Shown: positions 9,111-18,011 of the stretch, in pieces | Numbering within the stretch: position 1 is the stretch's first letter | How the letters are laid out: every line of letters starts with the position of its first letter | Assembly (NCBI GenBank): GCA_022711435.1 | Contig: JAKLFB010000012.1 | Location: forward strand, 62,001 to 126,000 | Length of the DNA stretch: 64,000 nucleotides | Reading direction: 5' to 3' | Source of the DNA: Verrucomicrobiota bacterium | GTDB taxonomy: Bacteria; Verrucomicrobiota; Verrucomicrobiia; Limisphaerales; UBA1319 | Notes under the pieces: generated by a model | What the model saw: the letters and a program-made list of their open reading frames with translations, nothing else | Told to the model about the DNA's origin: nothing | The model's database searches: none | Program-made: the position numbers and the translations under genes

Positions 9111-10131
9111 GAACGATGTTCCGGTACGCCACCCCGGTGTGGTCGCCCTGGAGATAGATCGGCCCCGGACGGAACTGATCCGACCAGAGAGCGCCGCCCG
9201 TGCAGCCCAGCAGCGGCTGGTTGTCGATGATCTTCCGGCCGTTCAACACCACCGTCACATGGCGATCCAGCAAGGTGATTTCGAGGGTCTGCCACTGCCC
9301 TGCGGGCTTCTCGGCGCTGACGGCCGGAGTGATCCGGCTGTAGACGGCGCCCATGTTGTGAGAATCCAATCCCTGGCCGAAGCTGTCGCTGACCTGCACC
9401 TCGTAGATCCCCCGCAGATACACGCCGCTGTTGCCCTTCGGCGGCACCCGCACCTCGAGAGCCAGCGCGAAATCCTCGAACTCCTGCTCCGTCCGCAGGT
9501 TGCCGTAGGACCGGCGCGGCCTGCCTTCCTGCTGGACAGGATCGTTGACCAGCGTGCCATCCTCGACCCGCCAGCCGTTCACCTGGCGCGGCTCGGTCAG
9601 ACGCCAGCCGTCCAGATCCCGCCCGTTGAACAGGCGGATCGGCTCCCCATACTGCACTCGACCCAGGTCGGGCCGGGGCGGCAGCGGCGGAATCCGCCGG
9701 CCCGACAGCTCCTCCTGAGGAACCCCTTCCCCGTTGTCCCGCGGCCGAAACTGCATCAGATGCAGATTGTCCCCATCCACACGCCCCATCAGCAGCTCGG
9801 GAAACAGATGGGTCCGAACCACCTGGCCCGCCGCATCCCTGCGCTTCACCTCGCTGATCCGAACCACATGGACGACGTCCTGGTCATCGCTGAAAAAGAC
9901 GCTCGAGACAGGGACCACGCTGCCGCCGCCCCACAGGATCCGCCCATCGTAATAGTTCTTTTCCTGGGTGATCTCGAGCCAGCCGGCGCCGCCGCCCGGC
10001 AGGGTCAGCGCCCATGAACCCAGGAATGGATTCGACGATTGCGCCGCCCCCAGACCGACCGCCGCGCCTGCCAGCAGGATCGCCGCCCAGATCCCCCGAC
10101 CCCGACATGTTGTTGTTCTCATGGTTTTCAT
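9091..10131 (-). CDS. secreted DUF1080 (3-keto-disaccharide hydrolase-type) protein
   Basis: 346 residues from the start chosen because a signal peptide follows (basic start, then WAAILLAGAAVGLGAAQ). The open frame extends 50 codons further up without signal-like features. Residues ~25-150 form a beta-rich region (GSWALTLPGGGAGWLEITQ) seen ahead of DUF1080 domains in PVC bacteria. Residues ~165-346 are DUF1080, a concanavalin-like fold: LFNGRDLDGWRL, NSGVYLRGIYEVQVSDSFG and the closing strand GVAYRNIVLKPI. Members with known activity hydrolyse 3-keto-glycosides; for most, including this one, activity is only inferred. Probably periplasmic. Divergent from the FKBP gene. Confidence 0.85.
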   Translation of the reverse strand: MKTMRTTTCRGRGIWAAILLAGAAVGLGAAQSSNPFLGSWALTLPGGGAGWLEITQEKNYYDGRILWGGGSVVPVSSVFFSDDQDVVHVVRISEVKRRDAAGQVVRTHLFPELLMGRVDGDNLHLMQFRPRDNGEGVPQEELSGRRIPPLPPRPDLGRVQYGEPIRLFNGRDLDGWRLTEPRQVNGWRVEDGTLVNDPVQQEGRPRRSYGNLRTEQEFEDFALALEVRVPPKGNSGVYLRGIYEVQVSDSFGQGLDSHNMGAVYSRITPAVSAEKPAGQWQTLEITLLDRHVTVVLNGRKIIDNQPLLGCTGGALWSDQFRPGPIYLQGDHTGVAYRNIVLKPIRK

Positions 10132-10355
10132 TTCGATCCCAGCAGCATATCCCCTCGAGCCCCTTTTGCCAAGCAGACTCCCCATGAAAGCAAACGCTCG
10201 ATGGCCGGCTCTGCCTGGCTCAGGGCAAAATCCGTCCCCGCACGATGCGCGCCCCCTCGACCTCCGGTTCGGACGCTCCATAGGTTCCGCCGTCCCCTCC
10301 GTTCGTCATGATTTCCGTTGAAATGCGCTGCCTTTGGCCTCATGGTTGACGGAAA
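10132..10355. other. divergent intergenic region between DUF1080 and FKBP genes
   Basis: 224 bp with no credible ORF. It must carry the promoters of both flanking genes. I see no convincing -10/-35 pair, only a TTGACG at about 10344-10349 that lies too close to the FKBP start to serve it. Confidence 0.5.
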
Positions 10356-11219
10356 ATGAAAGACTGTATGAAAGCATTGACCATCACCGCCGCCGGCCTG
10401 GCCTGGATCGCCTGCGCCTTGCCCGCCGCGGACACCACCGTCACCCTGGCCGACCAGAAGCAGAAGCTCAGCTACACCATCGGCCATAACCTCGGCAACT
10501 CATGGAAGAACGGCGAGATCGATCTCGACCTCGATGTCGTCCAGAAAGGGATCAAGGACGCCATGAGCGGGGCCAAGCCGCTGCTCAGCCCCCAGGAGAT
10601 GCAGACAGTCGTCAGCACGTTCCAAAAGGAGTACACCGCCAAACGGGATGAGATCCGCAAGAATCAAGGCGAGAAAAACCTGAAGGAAGGCGAGGCGTTT
10701 CTTGAAGAGAACAAGAAGAAGCCGGGCGTCCAGACCACGGCCAGCGGCCTCCAATACAAGGTGATCACCGAAGGCCAGGGCCCCAAACCCAAGACCAACG
10801 ACATGGTCAAGGTCCACTACCGGGGAACCCTGATTGACGGCACCGAGTTCGACAGCTCGTATTCTCGCGGCCAGCCCGCCGTGTTCGGCGTCAACCGCGT
10901 CATCAGCGGCTGGACCGAAGGGCTCCAGCTCATGCCGGTCGGCTCCAAGTACCAGCTCTTCATCCCCAGCCAGCTCGCCTACAGAGAAACGGGCGCCGGC
11001 CAGAAGATCGGCCCCAACGCCGTGCTTCAGTTCGAGGTCGAGCTGATCGAGATCCAGCCTCCCAAGGTCGCTCCGGCCCAGCCCGTCACCAGCGATATCA
11101 TCAAGGTCCCGTCCGCCGAGGAGCTCAAGAAAGGCGCCAAGATCGAGGTCATCAAGAAAGAGGACGTCGAGAAGCTCCAGAAAGAGGCCCAGGAAAAACA
11201 GGCCCAGGAGAAGAAATAA
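10356..11219 (+). CDS. exported FKBP-type peptidyl-prolyl isomerase (FkpA/Mip-like)
   Basis: 287 residues: signal peptide (ALTITAAGLAWIACALPAA), an FKBP_N dimerisation domain about 28-120 (QKLSYTIGHNLGNSWKN; the long charged helix with EKNLKEGEAFLEENKKK), then an FKBP catalytic domain about 125-230 with VKVHYRGTLIDGTEFDSSY, VISGWTEGLQLMPVGSKY and IPSQLAYRETGAGQKIGPN, followed by LQFEVELIEI. It is a periplasmic proline isomerase and chaperone. Unusually it has a 55-residue Lys/Glu-rich C-terminal tail (KKEDVEKLQKEAQEKQ) beyond the FKBP fold, probably helical. A second Met four codons in is an equally plausible start. A hairpin terminator follows. Confidence 0.92.
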   Translation: MKDCMKALTITAAGLAWIACALPAADTTVTLADQKQKLSYTIGHNLGNSWKNGEIDLDLDVVQKGIKDAMSGAKPLLSPQEMQTVVSTFQKEYTAKRDEIRKNQGEKNLKEGEAFLEENKKKPGVQTTASGLQYKVITEGQGPKPKTNDMVKVHYRGTLIDGTEFDSSYSRGQPAVFGVNRVISGWTEGLQLMPVGSKYQLFIPSQLAYRETGAGQKIGPNAVLQFEVELIEIQPPKVAPAQPVTSDIIKVPSAEELKKGAKIEVIKKEDVEKLQKEAQEKQAQEKK

Positions 11220-11244
11220 ATCCTCCGCGCTGACCCATTTCGCA

Positions 11245-11290
11245 GGGCCCGGCTCCGGGCGAATCGCCTCGGGGCCGGGCTCGTGTCTTT
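11245..11290 (+). terminator. intrinsic terminator after the FKBP gene
   Basis: A long GC-rich hairpin: the left arm starts GCCCGGC (11247-11253) and pairs with GCCGGGC (11274-11280), with an inner GGCGA/TCGCC stem around a tiny loop and only small bulges. It is followed by TCTTTTGTT. It lies between convergent genes; the T-run is on the FKBP side. Confidence 0.65.
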
Positions 11291-11300
11291 TGTTCAGGCC

Positions 11301-12194
11301 CTATCGCACGGAGTCATCCGACGGCATCCCCAGCTTCTTGTAGAGCTGGCGCCGGCCTTCCTTGTCGCCATCCAGGATCTTCCGCGCGTAGGCCGCCACC
11401 GCCTCCGCCTTCGCTCGGGGTACGACCAGGACGCCGTCCCCGTCCGCCACGATCACATCCCCCGGCATCACCAGCATGCCCCCGCACACGATCGGGCGAT
11501 TCACCGACTCGATCTCGTTGCGCCCCGGCCGGATGCCGCGGCCCGGCTGGCGGTAGTAGAGCGGCACCTTCTCGGCGATGATCTCGTCCGTGTCCCGCGC
11601 GGTTGCGCTGGTCACCACCCCCACGCAGCCGCGAACCTTCCATCCCAGGATGTTGTTCGACCCGATCGATCCCACATCCGCGTCCGGCGCGTCTTCGATG
11701 ACCAGGGCCGTGCCCGGCCGGATCAGGGCCGTGAACGGCTCGCTCGACCGGTTCCGATACCACTCTCCGGCCCATCGGTCGTAATCCTCGATCGCCCGGG
11801 CCCCCGCCGCCGGCTGCTGCGTCGGCACATACCGCGCCGTCACTGCGATGCCGATGATCCGATGGGTGAACTTCTCCGTATCCCGCCACAAAGGCCGAAT
11901 TCCTGGATCCATGAGGCCGGTCGATGGCAATCCCACCGCATCCATGCCGTCGATGGCGTCCGACACTCGAAGCCCCCGGAACAGCCCGAGGATCCGCTGG
12001 TCTTCCGCCTCGCTGTAAACCGGCGTGGCGATCAGGTTCCGCCCGCCCCGCAGGTCCGCCCCTGCCGCCCCGGACGAACCGGGGCCGGCCTGCCCGCTCG
12101 CCGCAAGAATGCCTGCAGCCAGGCAGATCGTGCCGATCGGCCAGGCATCGAGCGCACGGCGGCGTTCTGTCCCAAGAGCAACATGTGTTTTCAT
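11301..12194 (-). CDS. RraA-like family protein with signal peptide
   Basis: 297 residues from an ATG that begins a plausible signal peptide (RRRALDAWPIGTICLAAGILAASGQA); the frame continues 33 codons upstream without signal character. The rest matches the RraA/HMG aldolase-like fold: RVSDAIDGMDAVGL, ALVIEDAPDADVGSIGSNN, the conserved GCVGVVTSATARDTDEI block carrying the metal/substrate-binding R-D pair, GGMLVMPGDVIVADGDGVLVVP and the C-terminal helix. Homologues include RNase E inhibitor RraA and 4-hydroxy-4-methyl-2-oxoglutarate aldolases. Export of such a protein is common in PVC genomes but unexplained. Convergent with the FKBP gene across a terminator. Specific reaction unknown. Confidence 0.75.
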   Translation of the reverse strand: MKTHVALGTERRRALDAWPIGTICLAAGILAASGQAGPGSSGAAGADLRGGRNLIATPVYSEAEDQRILGLFRGLRVSDAIDGMDAVGLPSTGLMDPGIRPLWRDTEKFTHRIIGIAVTARYVPTQQPAAGARAIEDYDRWAGEWYRNRSSEPFTALIRPGTALVIEDAPDADVGSIGSNNILGWKVRGCVGVVTSATARDTDEIIAEKVPLYYRQPGRGIRPGRNEIESVNRPIVCGGMLVMPGDVIVADGDGVLVVPRAKAEAVAAYARKILDGDKEGRRQLYKKLGMPSDDSVR

Positions 12195-12414
12195 GACCGT
12201 GGACTGTATCCTTGCCGGGGCCCGAAGCCAAGATTCCAGCGATGCGTCCCCGGTTTTTGTTTGCACGGCTTTTAGCGGCTCTGGTATATCCAACGGAATC
12301 CATGGCCGCTGGATCGGCTTACGGCGGCACGGGCATCAATAATCAGGTGTGGCGCCGGCACAGCCACCGGCTCCGGGCCAAGCAAGTTGGGCCGCACCTT
12401 GTGGCGGAAATGAC

Positions 12415-14505
12415 ATGAAGAAATACGACGCGCAGTCCATTCGTAACCTGTGTTTTGTGTCCCATGGCGGCGTGGGAAAGACCAGCCTGGCAGAAGCCCT
12501 CTGTTTCACCACCAAAGGCTTCCCCCGCCTCGGGAAGACCGCCAATGGCACCAGCACCTTCGATCATCGGGCGGATGAGAAGGAGCGTCGGATGACCATC
12601 TCGATGCACCCGGGCTTCTGCGAGTGGAAGGAGACCAAGATCAATTTCCTCGATACGCCGGGGTTCCTCGATCTGGCCGGCGACATCCATGCCGCCGTGC
12701 GGGTCGTCGAGAGCGCCGTGGTCCTCGTGGACGCCGCCAGCGGCATCCAGGTGGGCACCGAGTGCGCCCTCCGCATCGTCAGCGGCGCCAATCTCCCCCA
12801 CCTCTTCCTGATCAATGGGCTGGACAAGGACGGCGCCGATTTCGAGGCCGCGCTCTCGGCGCTCAAGGAGCAGTTCAAGACCGCCATCGCCCCGGTCCAC
12901 CTCCCGATCGGAAAGGGCGCCGGGTTCAAGGGCATCGTCGATCTCATCACGCTCGAGGCCTTCGAGTACGCGCGCGAAGGCAGCGGCATCGGCCAGAAGA
13001 TCGAGGTGCCGGCCGGCCTGGCCGACTCGATCAAGACGCACCGATTGGCCCTTATGGAATCGGTGGCCGAGACCGACGAGACGCTCATGAACGCCTATTT
13101 CGACAAGGGCGAGCTTTCGGTCGATGAGCTCCGGCAAGGGCTGGCAGCCGGGCTGGCCAGGAACAGCCTCTACCCGGTCCTGTGCGCCAGCGCGGCCCTC
13201 AACATGGGCACCGATCTCCTCCTGGATGCCATGGTCCAGTTCAGCCCTCCGGCCGCCTCGCGGAAGGAGATCCAGGCCCTCGAAGGCCAGGCTCAAAAGC
13301 CGGTGGCCTGCTCCCCCGCCGCCCCCATGACCGCTCTGGTCTTCAAGACCATCTCCGAGGAGCATATCGGCGAGTTCAATCTCGTCCGCGTCTTCAGCGG
13401 GCGCCTGGCCCTCGGCACCGAGGTCCAGAACAATACCCGCAACATCTCCGAGAAGCCCATGAACCTCTATCTGCTCCGCGGGCACGATCGGACCGAGGCC
13501 GGCGAGCTGGTGGCCGGGGACATCGGGGCGCTCCTCAAGCTCAAGGGCACCCACACGTCCGACACGCTGGCCGATCGCGGGCAGAACCTCCTCCTGCCGC
13601 CCATCGCCTTCCCCGAGCCCCTGGTCAGCATCGCCATCCATCCCAAGACCAAGGGCGACGAGGATAAGATCGGCCTGGGCCTCGCCAAGCTGCGCGAGGA
13701 GGACCCCAGCTTCACCTTCAAGTACCACCCCGATATCCGGCAGGAGCTCATCTCCGCCATGGGCGACGTCCATATCGACATGGTCCTCGACAACCTCAAA
13801 AGCCGGTTCAAGGTCGAGGTCGACCGCACACCGCCCCGCATCTCCTACCGCGAGACCGTCACCCGCTCCGTTCAATACGTCGAATACGCCCACAAGAAGC
13901 AGACCGGCGGCGCCGGCCAATACGCCAAGGTCGCCATCGATCTCGAGCCGCTGCCCCGCGGCAGCGGCTACGAGTTCGTCGACAAGATCGTCGGCGGCGT
14001 CATCGATCAGCCGTTTCGCCCGGCCGTCGACAAGGGCGCGCGGGCCAAGATGGAGACCGGCATCCTGGCCGGCTATCCCATCGTCGATGTCCGGGTGCTG
14101 CTCGTGGACGGCAAGACCCACCCGGTGGATTCGAAGGACATCGCCTTTCAGATCGCCGGCCGCGAGGTGTTCAAGCTCGCCTTCGAAAAGGCCGGCCCCA
14201 TCCTCCTCGAGCCCATCGTCGATCTCCGCGTGACCGTCCCCGACAAGAACACCGGCGATGTCATGGGCGACCTCTCCTCCCGCCGCGGCAAGATCAGCGG
14301 CATGGAGCCCGGCGTCAGCTACCAGACCATCGTCGCCAAGGTCCCCGAGGCCGAGATCCAGAACTACTCCCAGGCCCTCCGGTCCATCACCCAGGGACGC
14401 GGGTTCTACACCAAGTCATTCTCGCATTACGATCCCGTCCCTCACGAGCTTGCCCGCAAGATCATCGAGGCCTCCAAGAAAGAGCTCAAGGAGGAAACCG
14501 AATAA
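12415..14505 (+). CDS. elongation factor G-like translational GTPase (EF-G paralogue)
   Basis: 696 residues with EF-G domain order. G1 is SHGGVGKTSLAEAL (about 17-30); the G3 DTPG lies in NFLDTPGFLDLAG (near 81); G4 reads NGLDKDGAD (near 138) instead of canonical NKxD; G5 is LCASAALNMG (near 260). Domain II follows (ALVFKTISEEHIGEF), then domains III-V with VEVDRTPPRISYRETV, RGSGYEFVDKIVGGVI and GDLSSRRGKISGME. This is the FusA2-type branch rather than the ribosomal-operon EF-G: no str-operon neighbours are present. It is probably cytosolic and ribosome-associated, but the cellular role of such paralogues is unsettled. An in-frame GTG at 12349 is a weaker start. The next gene (aldose epimerase) follows after 22 bp. 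Confidence 0.85.
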   Translation: MKKYDAQSIRNLCFVSHGGVGKTSLAEALCFTTKGFPRLGKTANGTSTFDHRADEKERRMTISMHPGFCEWKETKINFLDTPGFLDLAGDIHAAVRVVESAVVLVDAASGIQVGTECALRIVSGANLPHLFLINGLDKDGADFEAALSALKEQFKTAIAPVHLPIGKGAGFKGIVDLITLEAFEYAREGSGIGQKIEVPAGLADSIKTHRLALMESVAETDETLMNAYFDKGELSVDELRQGLAAGLARNSLYPVLCASAALNMGTDLLLDAMVQFSPPAASRKEIQALEGQAQKPVACSPAAPMTALVFKTISEEHIGEFNLVRVFSGRLALGTEVQNNTRNISEKPMNLYLLRGHDRTEAGELVAGDIGALLKLKGTHTSDTLADRGQNLLLPPIAFPEPLVSIAIHPKTKGDEDKIGLGLAKLREEDPSFTFKYHPDIRQELISAMGDVHIDMVLDNLKSRFKVEVDRTPPRISYRETVTRSVQYVEYAHKKQTGGAGQYAKVAIDLEPLPRGSGYEFVDKIVGGVIDQPFRPAVDKGARAKMETGILAGYPIVDVRVLLVDGKTHPVDSKDIAFQIAGREVFKLAFEKAGPILLEPIVDLRVTVPDKNTGDVMGDLSSRRGKISGMEPGVSYQTIVAKVPEAEIQNYSQALRSITQGRGFYTKSFSHYDPVPHELARKIIEASKKELKEETE

Positions 14506-14527
14506 ACCACGATCCACATCGAGCATC

Positions 14528-15676
14528 ATGAAAACCTGTCTGTCGCTTGGAACGTTCCGTTGGTGCGGTTGGCTGGCGGCCCTGGCGGTCGCCGCGCCCA
14601 TCGCGCAGGCCGCCGCCCCCTCCAGCAGGGCGCGCGTCGAAAAATCCAGCTTCGGCCGAACGCCCGATGGCGTCGAGATCGAGCTCTACACGCTGACGAA
14701 TGCCCGCGGGGCCATCGCCAAGGTCATCACCTACGGCGCCACGCTCACCGAGCTCTGGGTCCCCGACCGCAGCGGCAACCTCGGCGATGTCATCCTCGGC
14801 TTCGACCGGCTCGACGGCTACCTCGGCGAGCATCCCTATTTCGGATCGACGGTCGGCCGCGTCGCCAACCGGATCGCCAAAGGCCGCTTCACGCTCGATG
14901 GCCGATCGTACCAGCTCGCCTGCAACGACGGCCCCAACCATCTCCACGGCGGCCCTCAGGGGTTCCATCGCAAGGTCTGGAAAGCCGAGCCGGCCGCACG
15001 CCGCGGCGCCGCCAGCGTCCGGCTCGTCTACACCAGCCCTGACGGCGAAGAGGGCTACCCCGGCAACCTCACCGCCACGGTCACCTACACCCTCACCGAT
15101 CGCAACGAGCTCCGCATCGATTACGAGGCCACCACCGACAAAGCCACCCCCATCAACCTCACCAATCACAGCTACTTCAACCTCGCCGGCGAAGGCGACA
15201 TCCTCGCCCACCAGATGATGATCGCCGCGGATCGATTCACGCCCGTCGACGACACGCTCATCCCCACCGGCAAGCTCCAGCCCGTCCAGGGCACCCCCAT
15301 GGATTTCACCCGCCCGATGGCCATCGGCTCGCGGATCGATCAGCTCACGAACAACCCCCGCGGCTACGACCACAATTACGTCCTCAATAGCGGCGGCGGA
15401 CGACTCGCCCGCGCCCTCCGCGTCTCCGATCCCCACAGCGGACGCGTCATGGAGGTCCGTACCACCGAGCCCGGCATCCAGTTCTACTCCGGCAATTTCC
15501 TCGATGGCACGATCCGGGGCAAATACGGCCGCGTCTACCCAAAACACGCCGCCTTCTGCGTCGAGGCGGACCACTTCCCCGACTCGGCCAACCAGCCGGC
15601 CTTCCCGCCGACGATCCTCCGCCCTGGCAAGACCTATCGCCAGACGACCATCCACCGATTCAGCGTCCAGAAGTAG
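14528..15676 (+). CDS. galM: exported aldose 1-epimerase (galactose mutarotase)
   Basis: 382 residues. A signal peptide ([18 protein letters not shown]) precedes a galactose mutarotase fold. Key positions are the substrate-positioning His in [15 protein letters not shown] (near 140), the catalytic His in [13 protein letters not shown] (near 215), the Asp in [10 protein letters not shown] (near 282) and the catalytic Glu in [18 protein letters not shown] (near 345). The reaction is interconversion of alpha and beta anomers of sugars, here likely in the periplasm, which fits the surrounding set of exported glycan-active proteins. It overlaps the convergent beta-helix gene by 17 bp at the 3' ends. 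Confidence 0.92.
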   Translation: MKTCLSLGTFRWCGWLAALAVAAPIAQAAAPSSRARVEKSSFGRTPDGVEIELYTLTNARGAIAKVITYGATLTELWVPDRSGNLGDVILGFDRLDGYLGEHPYFGSTVGRVANRIAKGRFTLDGRSYQLACNDGPNHLHGGPQGFHRKVWKAEPAARRGAASVRLVYTSPDGEEGYPGNLTATVTYTLTDRNELRIDYEATTDKATPINLTNHSYFNLAGEGDILAHQMMIAADRFTPVDDTLIPTGKLQPVQGTPMDFTRPMAIGSRIDQLTNNPRGYDHNYVLNSGGGRLARALRVSDPHSGRVMEVRTTEPGIQFYSGNFLDGTIRGKYGRVYPKHAAFCVEADHFPDSANQPAFPPTILRPGKTYRQTTIHRFSVQK

Positions 15677-17789
15677 ACAGCAGCGCGGGATAGGCGGCGC
15701 TTCGAGCCAGCCGGATCCACCCCGCATCCCCATACACTCCCGCCCGGCCCGGATCGAACGGCTCGAACCCAACCGCCCGCGCCGGCGAATCCGGCGCCAG
15801 CCGAAAGTCCAGGTTCGCCGGATCGGCGAACTTCGGGTTAGCCACGATCGACCCTGCCTCGTGGCCGAGCGCCTGCCAGGCCTCGAGGGTCTTGCCCTTG
15901 AAATCGACCGGCTGCCCGCTGCTGTTCCAGTAGCAGTTGTTGCGCATGACATGCCGGACCTTGTCCCAAGGCCCCTGCAGGAGGTGGCCGCTGTCCCAGA
16001 ACACAATGTTGTTCTCGAACGTGAACGACAGGTGGTCTTCGACGCGGGTCGCCTGGAGCTGGTAGAGCCGGCTGAAGGCCAGGATGTTGTTGCGCACGAC
16101 GTTCTCGCGGCCGTAATGCTGGTGGAACCCGCCGTTCTTGACCCGATAGACCAGGTTGCTCTCGAACCGTATCCCGGTGCTTCCTTCATCCGTATACAGC
16201 CCCCAGCCGCCGTAGGAGTACGATTCGACATCGTGGAACACGTTGTTGCGCACGACGGTGCCCTCGGACGGCCCCAAGGTGTAGATCCCTCCCATGTCGC
16301 TCAGCATCCCCCACCCCAGATGGTGCACATGATTGAACGCGATCGTGTTTCGCTTGGCCGGGCTCTCGCCATACCCCCAGCGCCACCCCACCGAGATCCC
16401 CGTGTAATAGAGATCCGCCACCTCGTTGTGCGTCACCTCGTTGTCCCCGCTGTGCCCAATCCAGATCCCGACCGCGCACGGGAAGATCCGGCCGCCGTGG
16501 CGGATGATGTTGTTATCGACCGTGATTCGCCCCGTGCGGCGCGCGTCGGCGGCAGGGATTGACGTTTCGCCAATCCGCACGCCGCCGGCGCCGAAATCGT
16601 GCACGTGACACCGCCGCACCACGCAATCCTGGCACCCCTGCCGGAACCAGATGCCGTAGATCCCAAAATGCCCGAGCTCGAGATCCTCGAGCGTGATGTC
16701 CCGCGCGCCGTCCGCCTGGATCATCGCCTCGATGGGGGAGGCGGCCTGAGCTGCCTCGAACCCGCCCGGCGGCGTCAGCCATTGGCCGTGCCGAAACGCC
16801 AGGCCCCGCAGCGCGATGTGCTGGACCCATCGCCCCTCGTCCGGCGACCCTCGCAGCCATACGAACCGGTCCGTCACCGGCGCCACCAGCTCCGCCGTCC
16901 GCGGATCCTCGCCATCGAGCGGCCTGTAAAACAGAGTGCCGTCCCGAGCCAGAAACCATTCGCCGTCCTGATCCAATGCCGCCCGGAAATTCTCGACGAT
17001 GAAGGGCGTGTTCGTCTGCCATGGATTCCACGATTTCATCCCCTCGCCCCGCGTCACCAGAACCTTGCGCGCCGGATCGATCCGCTCGATGAACCGCCGG
17101 GTGTTGTCCCACTTGTGGTAGACGATCAGATTCACGTCCTGGAGCTCGGCCGTGCTCAGACCGGACAGCGCCGCCATCGCGTCGTCCTGGAGCCCGACGG
17201 TCTGGACGGCGCTCCGGGCGCGCCGGGCGCCGCCCCCTTCGCGGGCGTCCTCCTGGACGCTGGCCATGTAATAGAAGAACTCGTTGGGCGATCGCGCCCG
17301 CGTCGCGCGGCGCCCGTTCACGAAGAGCTGCTCGAAATACCAGCGCCCGGCCGCCACGTCCGGCTCCCGGATTCGCCAGAGCCCATCCGAGCCCACGGTG
17401 ATCCCGCGCAGGACGCGCCCGCCGCTGAACACCGGCCGGGCTCCGGCCGCCGCCGCATAGACGACCGGCGCCGGCGCCGTGCCGCTATCCTGAGGCTCGA
17501 GAATCAAGGGTTGCTCGAGCGCGTACTGGCCGTCGGCCACCTCCACTCGAACGGGCCCCGAGATGGCCCCCTGGCGACGCATGGCACGAACCGCATCCCG
17601 CGCGCCGGCCAGCGACGCCACCGGGCCGTCGGTCCGATCCGCGTTGGGCCGGGCGAGCCGGCCGCTCCAGACGTCCTTTCCGTCGGGCGCCACATACACA
17701 TCGGCAGCCTGCAGAGGCGTCCCCACCGCGTCCAAGGACGCCACCAGAGCCAATAAGCCAATCAACCGCCGTTTCCGGAGCAAGTTCAT
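15660..17789 (-). CDS. exported right-handed beta-helix protein, GH141-like
   Basis: 709 residues: signal peptide ([21 protein letters not shown]), then [20 protein letters not shown] and [16 protein letters not shown], an opening typical of large pectate-lyase-like beta-helix proteins. The second half carries repeated beta-helix rungs rich in Asn ([88 protein letters not shown]). The architecture resembles GH141 and related polysaccharide-degrading enzymes, but I cannot identify the catalytic acids with confidence. Probably secreted or periplasmic and directed at plant or algal polysaccharide. Confidence 0.75.
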   Translation of the reverse strand: MNLLRKRRLIGLLALVASLDAVGTPLQAADVYVAPDGKDVWSGRLARPNADRTDGPVASLAGARDAVRAMRRQGAISGPVRVEVADGQYALEQPLILEPQDSGTAPAPVVYAAAAGARPVFSGGRVLRGITVGSDGLWRIREPDVAAGRWYFEQLFVNGRRATRARSPNEFFYYMASVQEDAREGGGARRARSAVQTVGLQDDAMAALSGLSTAELQDVNLIVYHKWDNTRRFIERIDPARKVLVTRGEGMKSWNPWQTNTPFIVENFRAALDQDGEWFLARDGTLFYRPLDGEDPRTAELVAPVTDRFVWLRGSPDEGRWVQHIALRGLAFRHGQWLTPPGGFEAAQAASPIEAMIQADGARDITLEDLELGHFGIYGIWFRQGCQDCVVRRCHVHDFGAGGVRIGETSIPAADARRTGRITVDNNIIRHGGRIFPCAVGIWIGHSGDNEVTHNEVADLYYTGISVGWRWGYGESPAKRNTIAFNHVHHLGWGMLSDMGGIYTLGPSEGTVVRNNVFHDVESYSYGGWGLYTDEGSTGIRFESNLVYRVKNGGFHQHYGRENVVRNNILAFSRLYQLQATRVEDHLSFTFENNIVFWDSGHLLQGPWDKVRHVMRNNCYWNSSGQPVDFKGKTLEAWQALGHEAGSIVANPKFADPANLDFRLAPDSPARAVGFEPFDPGRAGVYGDAGWIRLARSAAYPALLSTSGR

Positions 17790-18011
17790 GAGTTCAGCAT
17801 TGGATCGTTCCGCTCCATGCTAATGGAACTCGGCCCATTGGCAAGGCGGACCCTCTCGCCGCCGCGGTTCCATGCCGGCGATCCAGCGGTTGTATTTTCC
17901 GTGGGTTTCACTAACTTGGTTCGCAGGAAAGGCGGTCGATGCGCGCTCCGGGGCGCCCATGATGGGCGGGAATCCGGAGCGCGGACGGGCCGAGCCTGTT
18001 CCCGATCGAGC
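17790..18011. other. divergent intergenic region between beta-helix and Prc genes
   Basis: 222 bp. The Prc frame runs through it from 17817, but the signal peptide only begins at the Met at 18012, so I treat it as non-coding. No clear promoter hexamers stand out. Confidence 0.45.
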
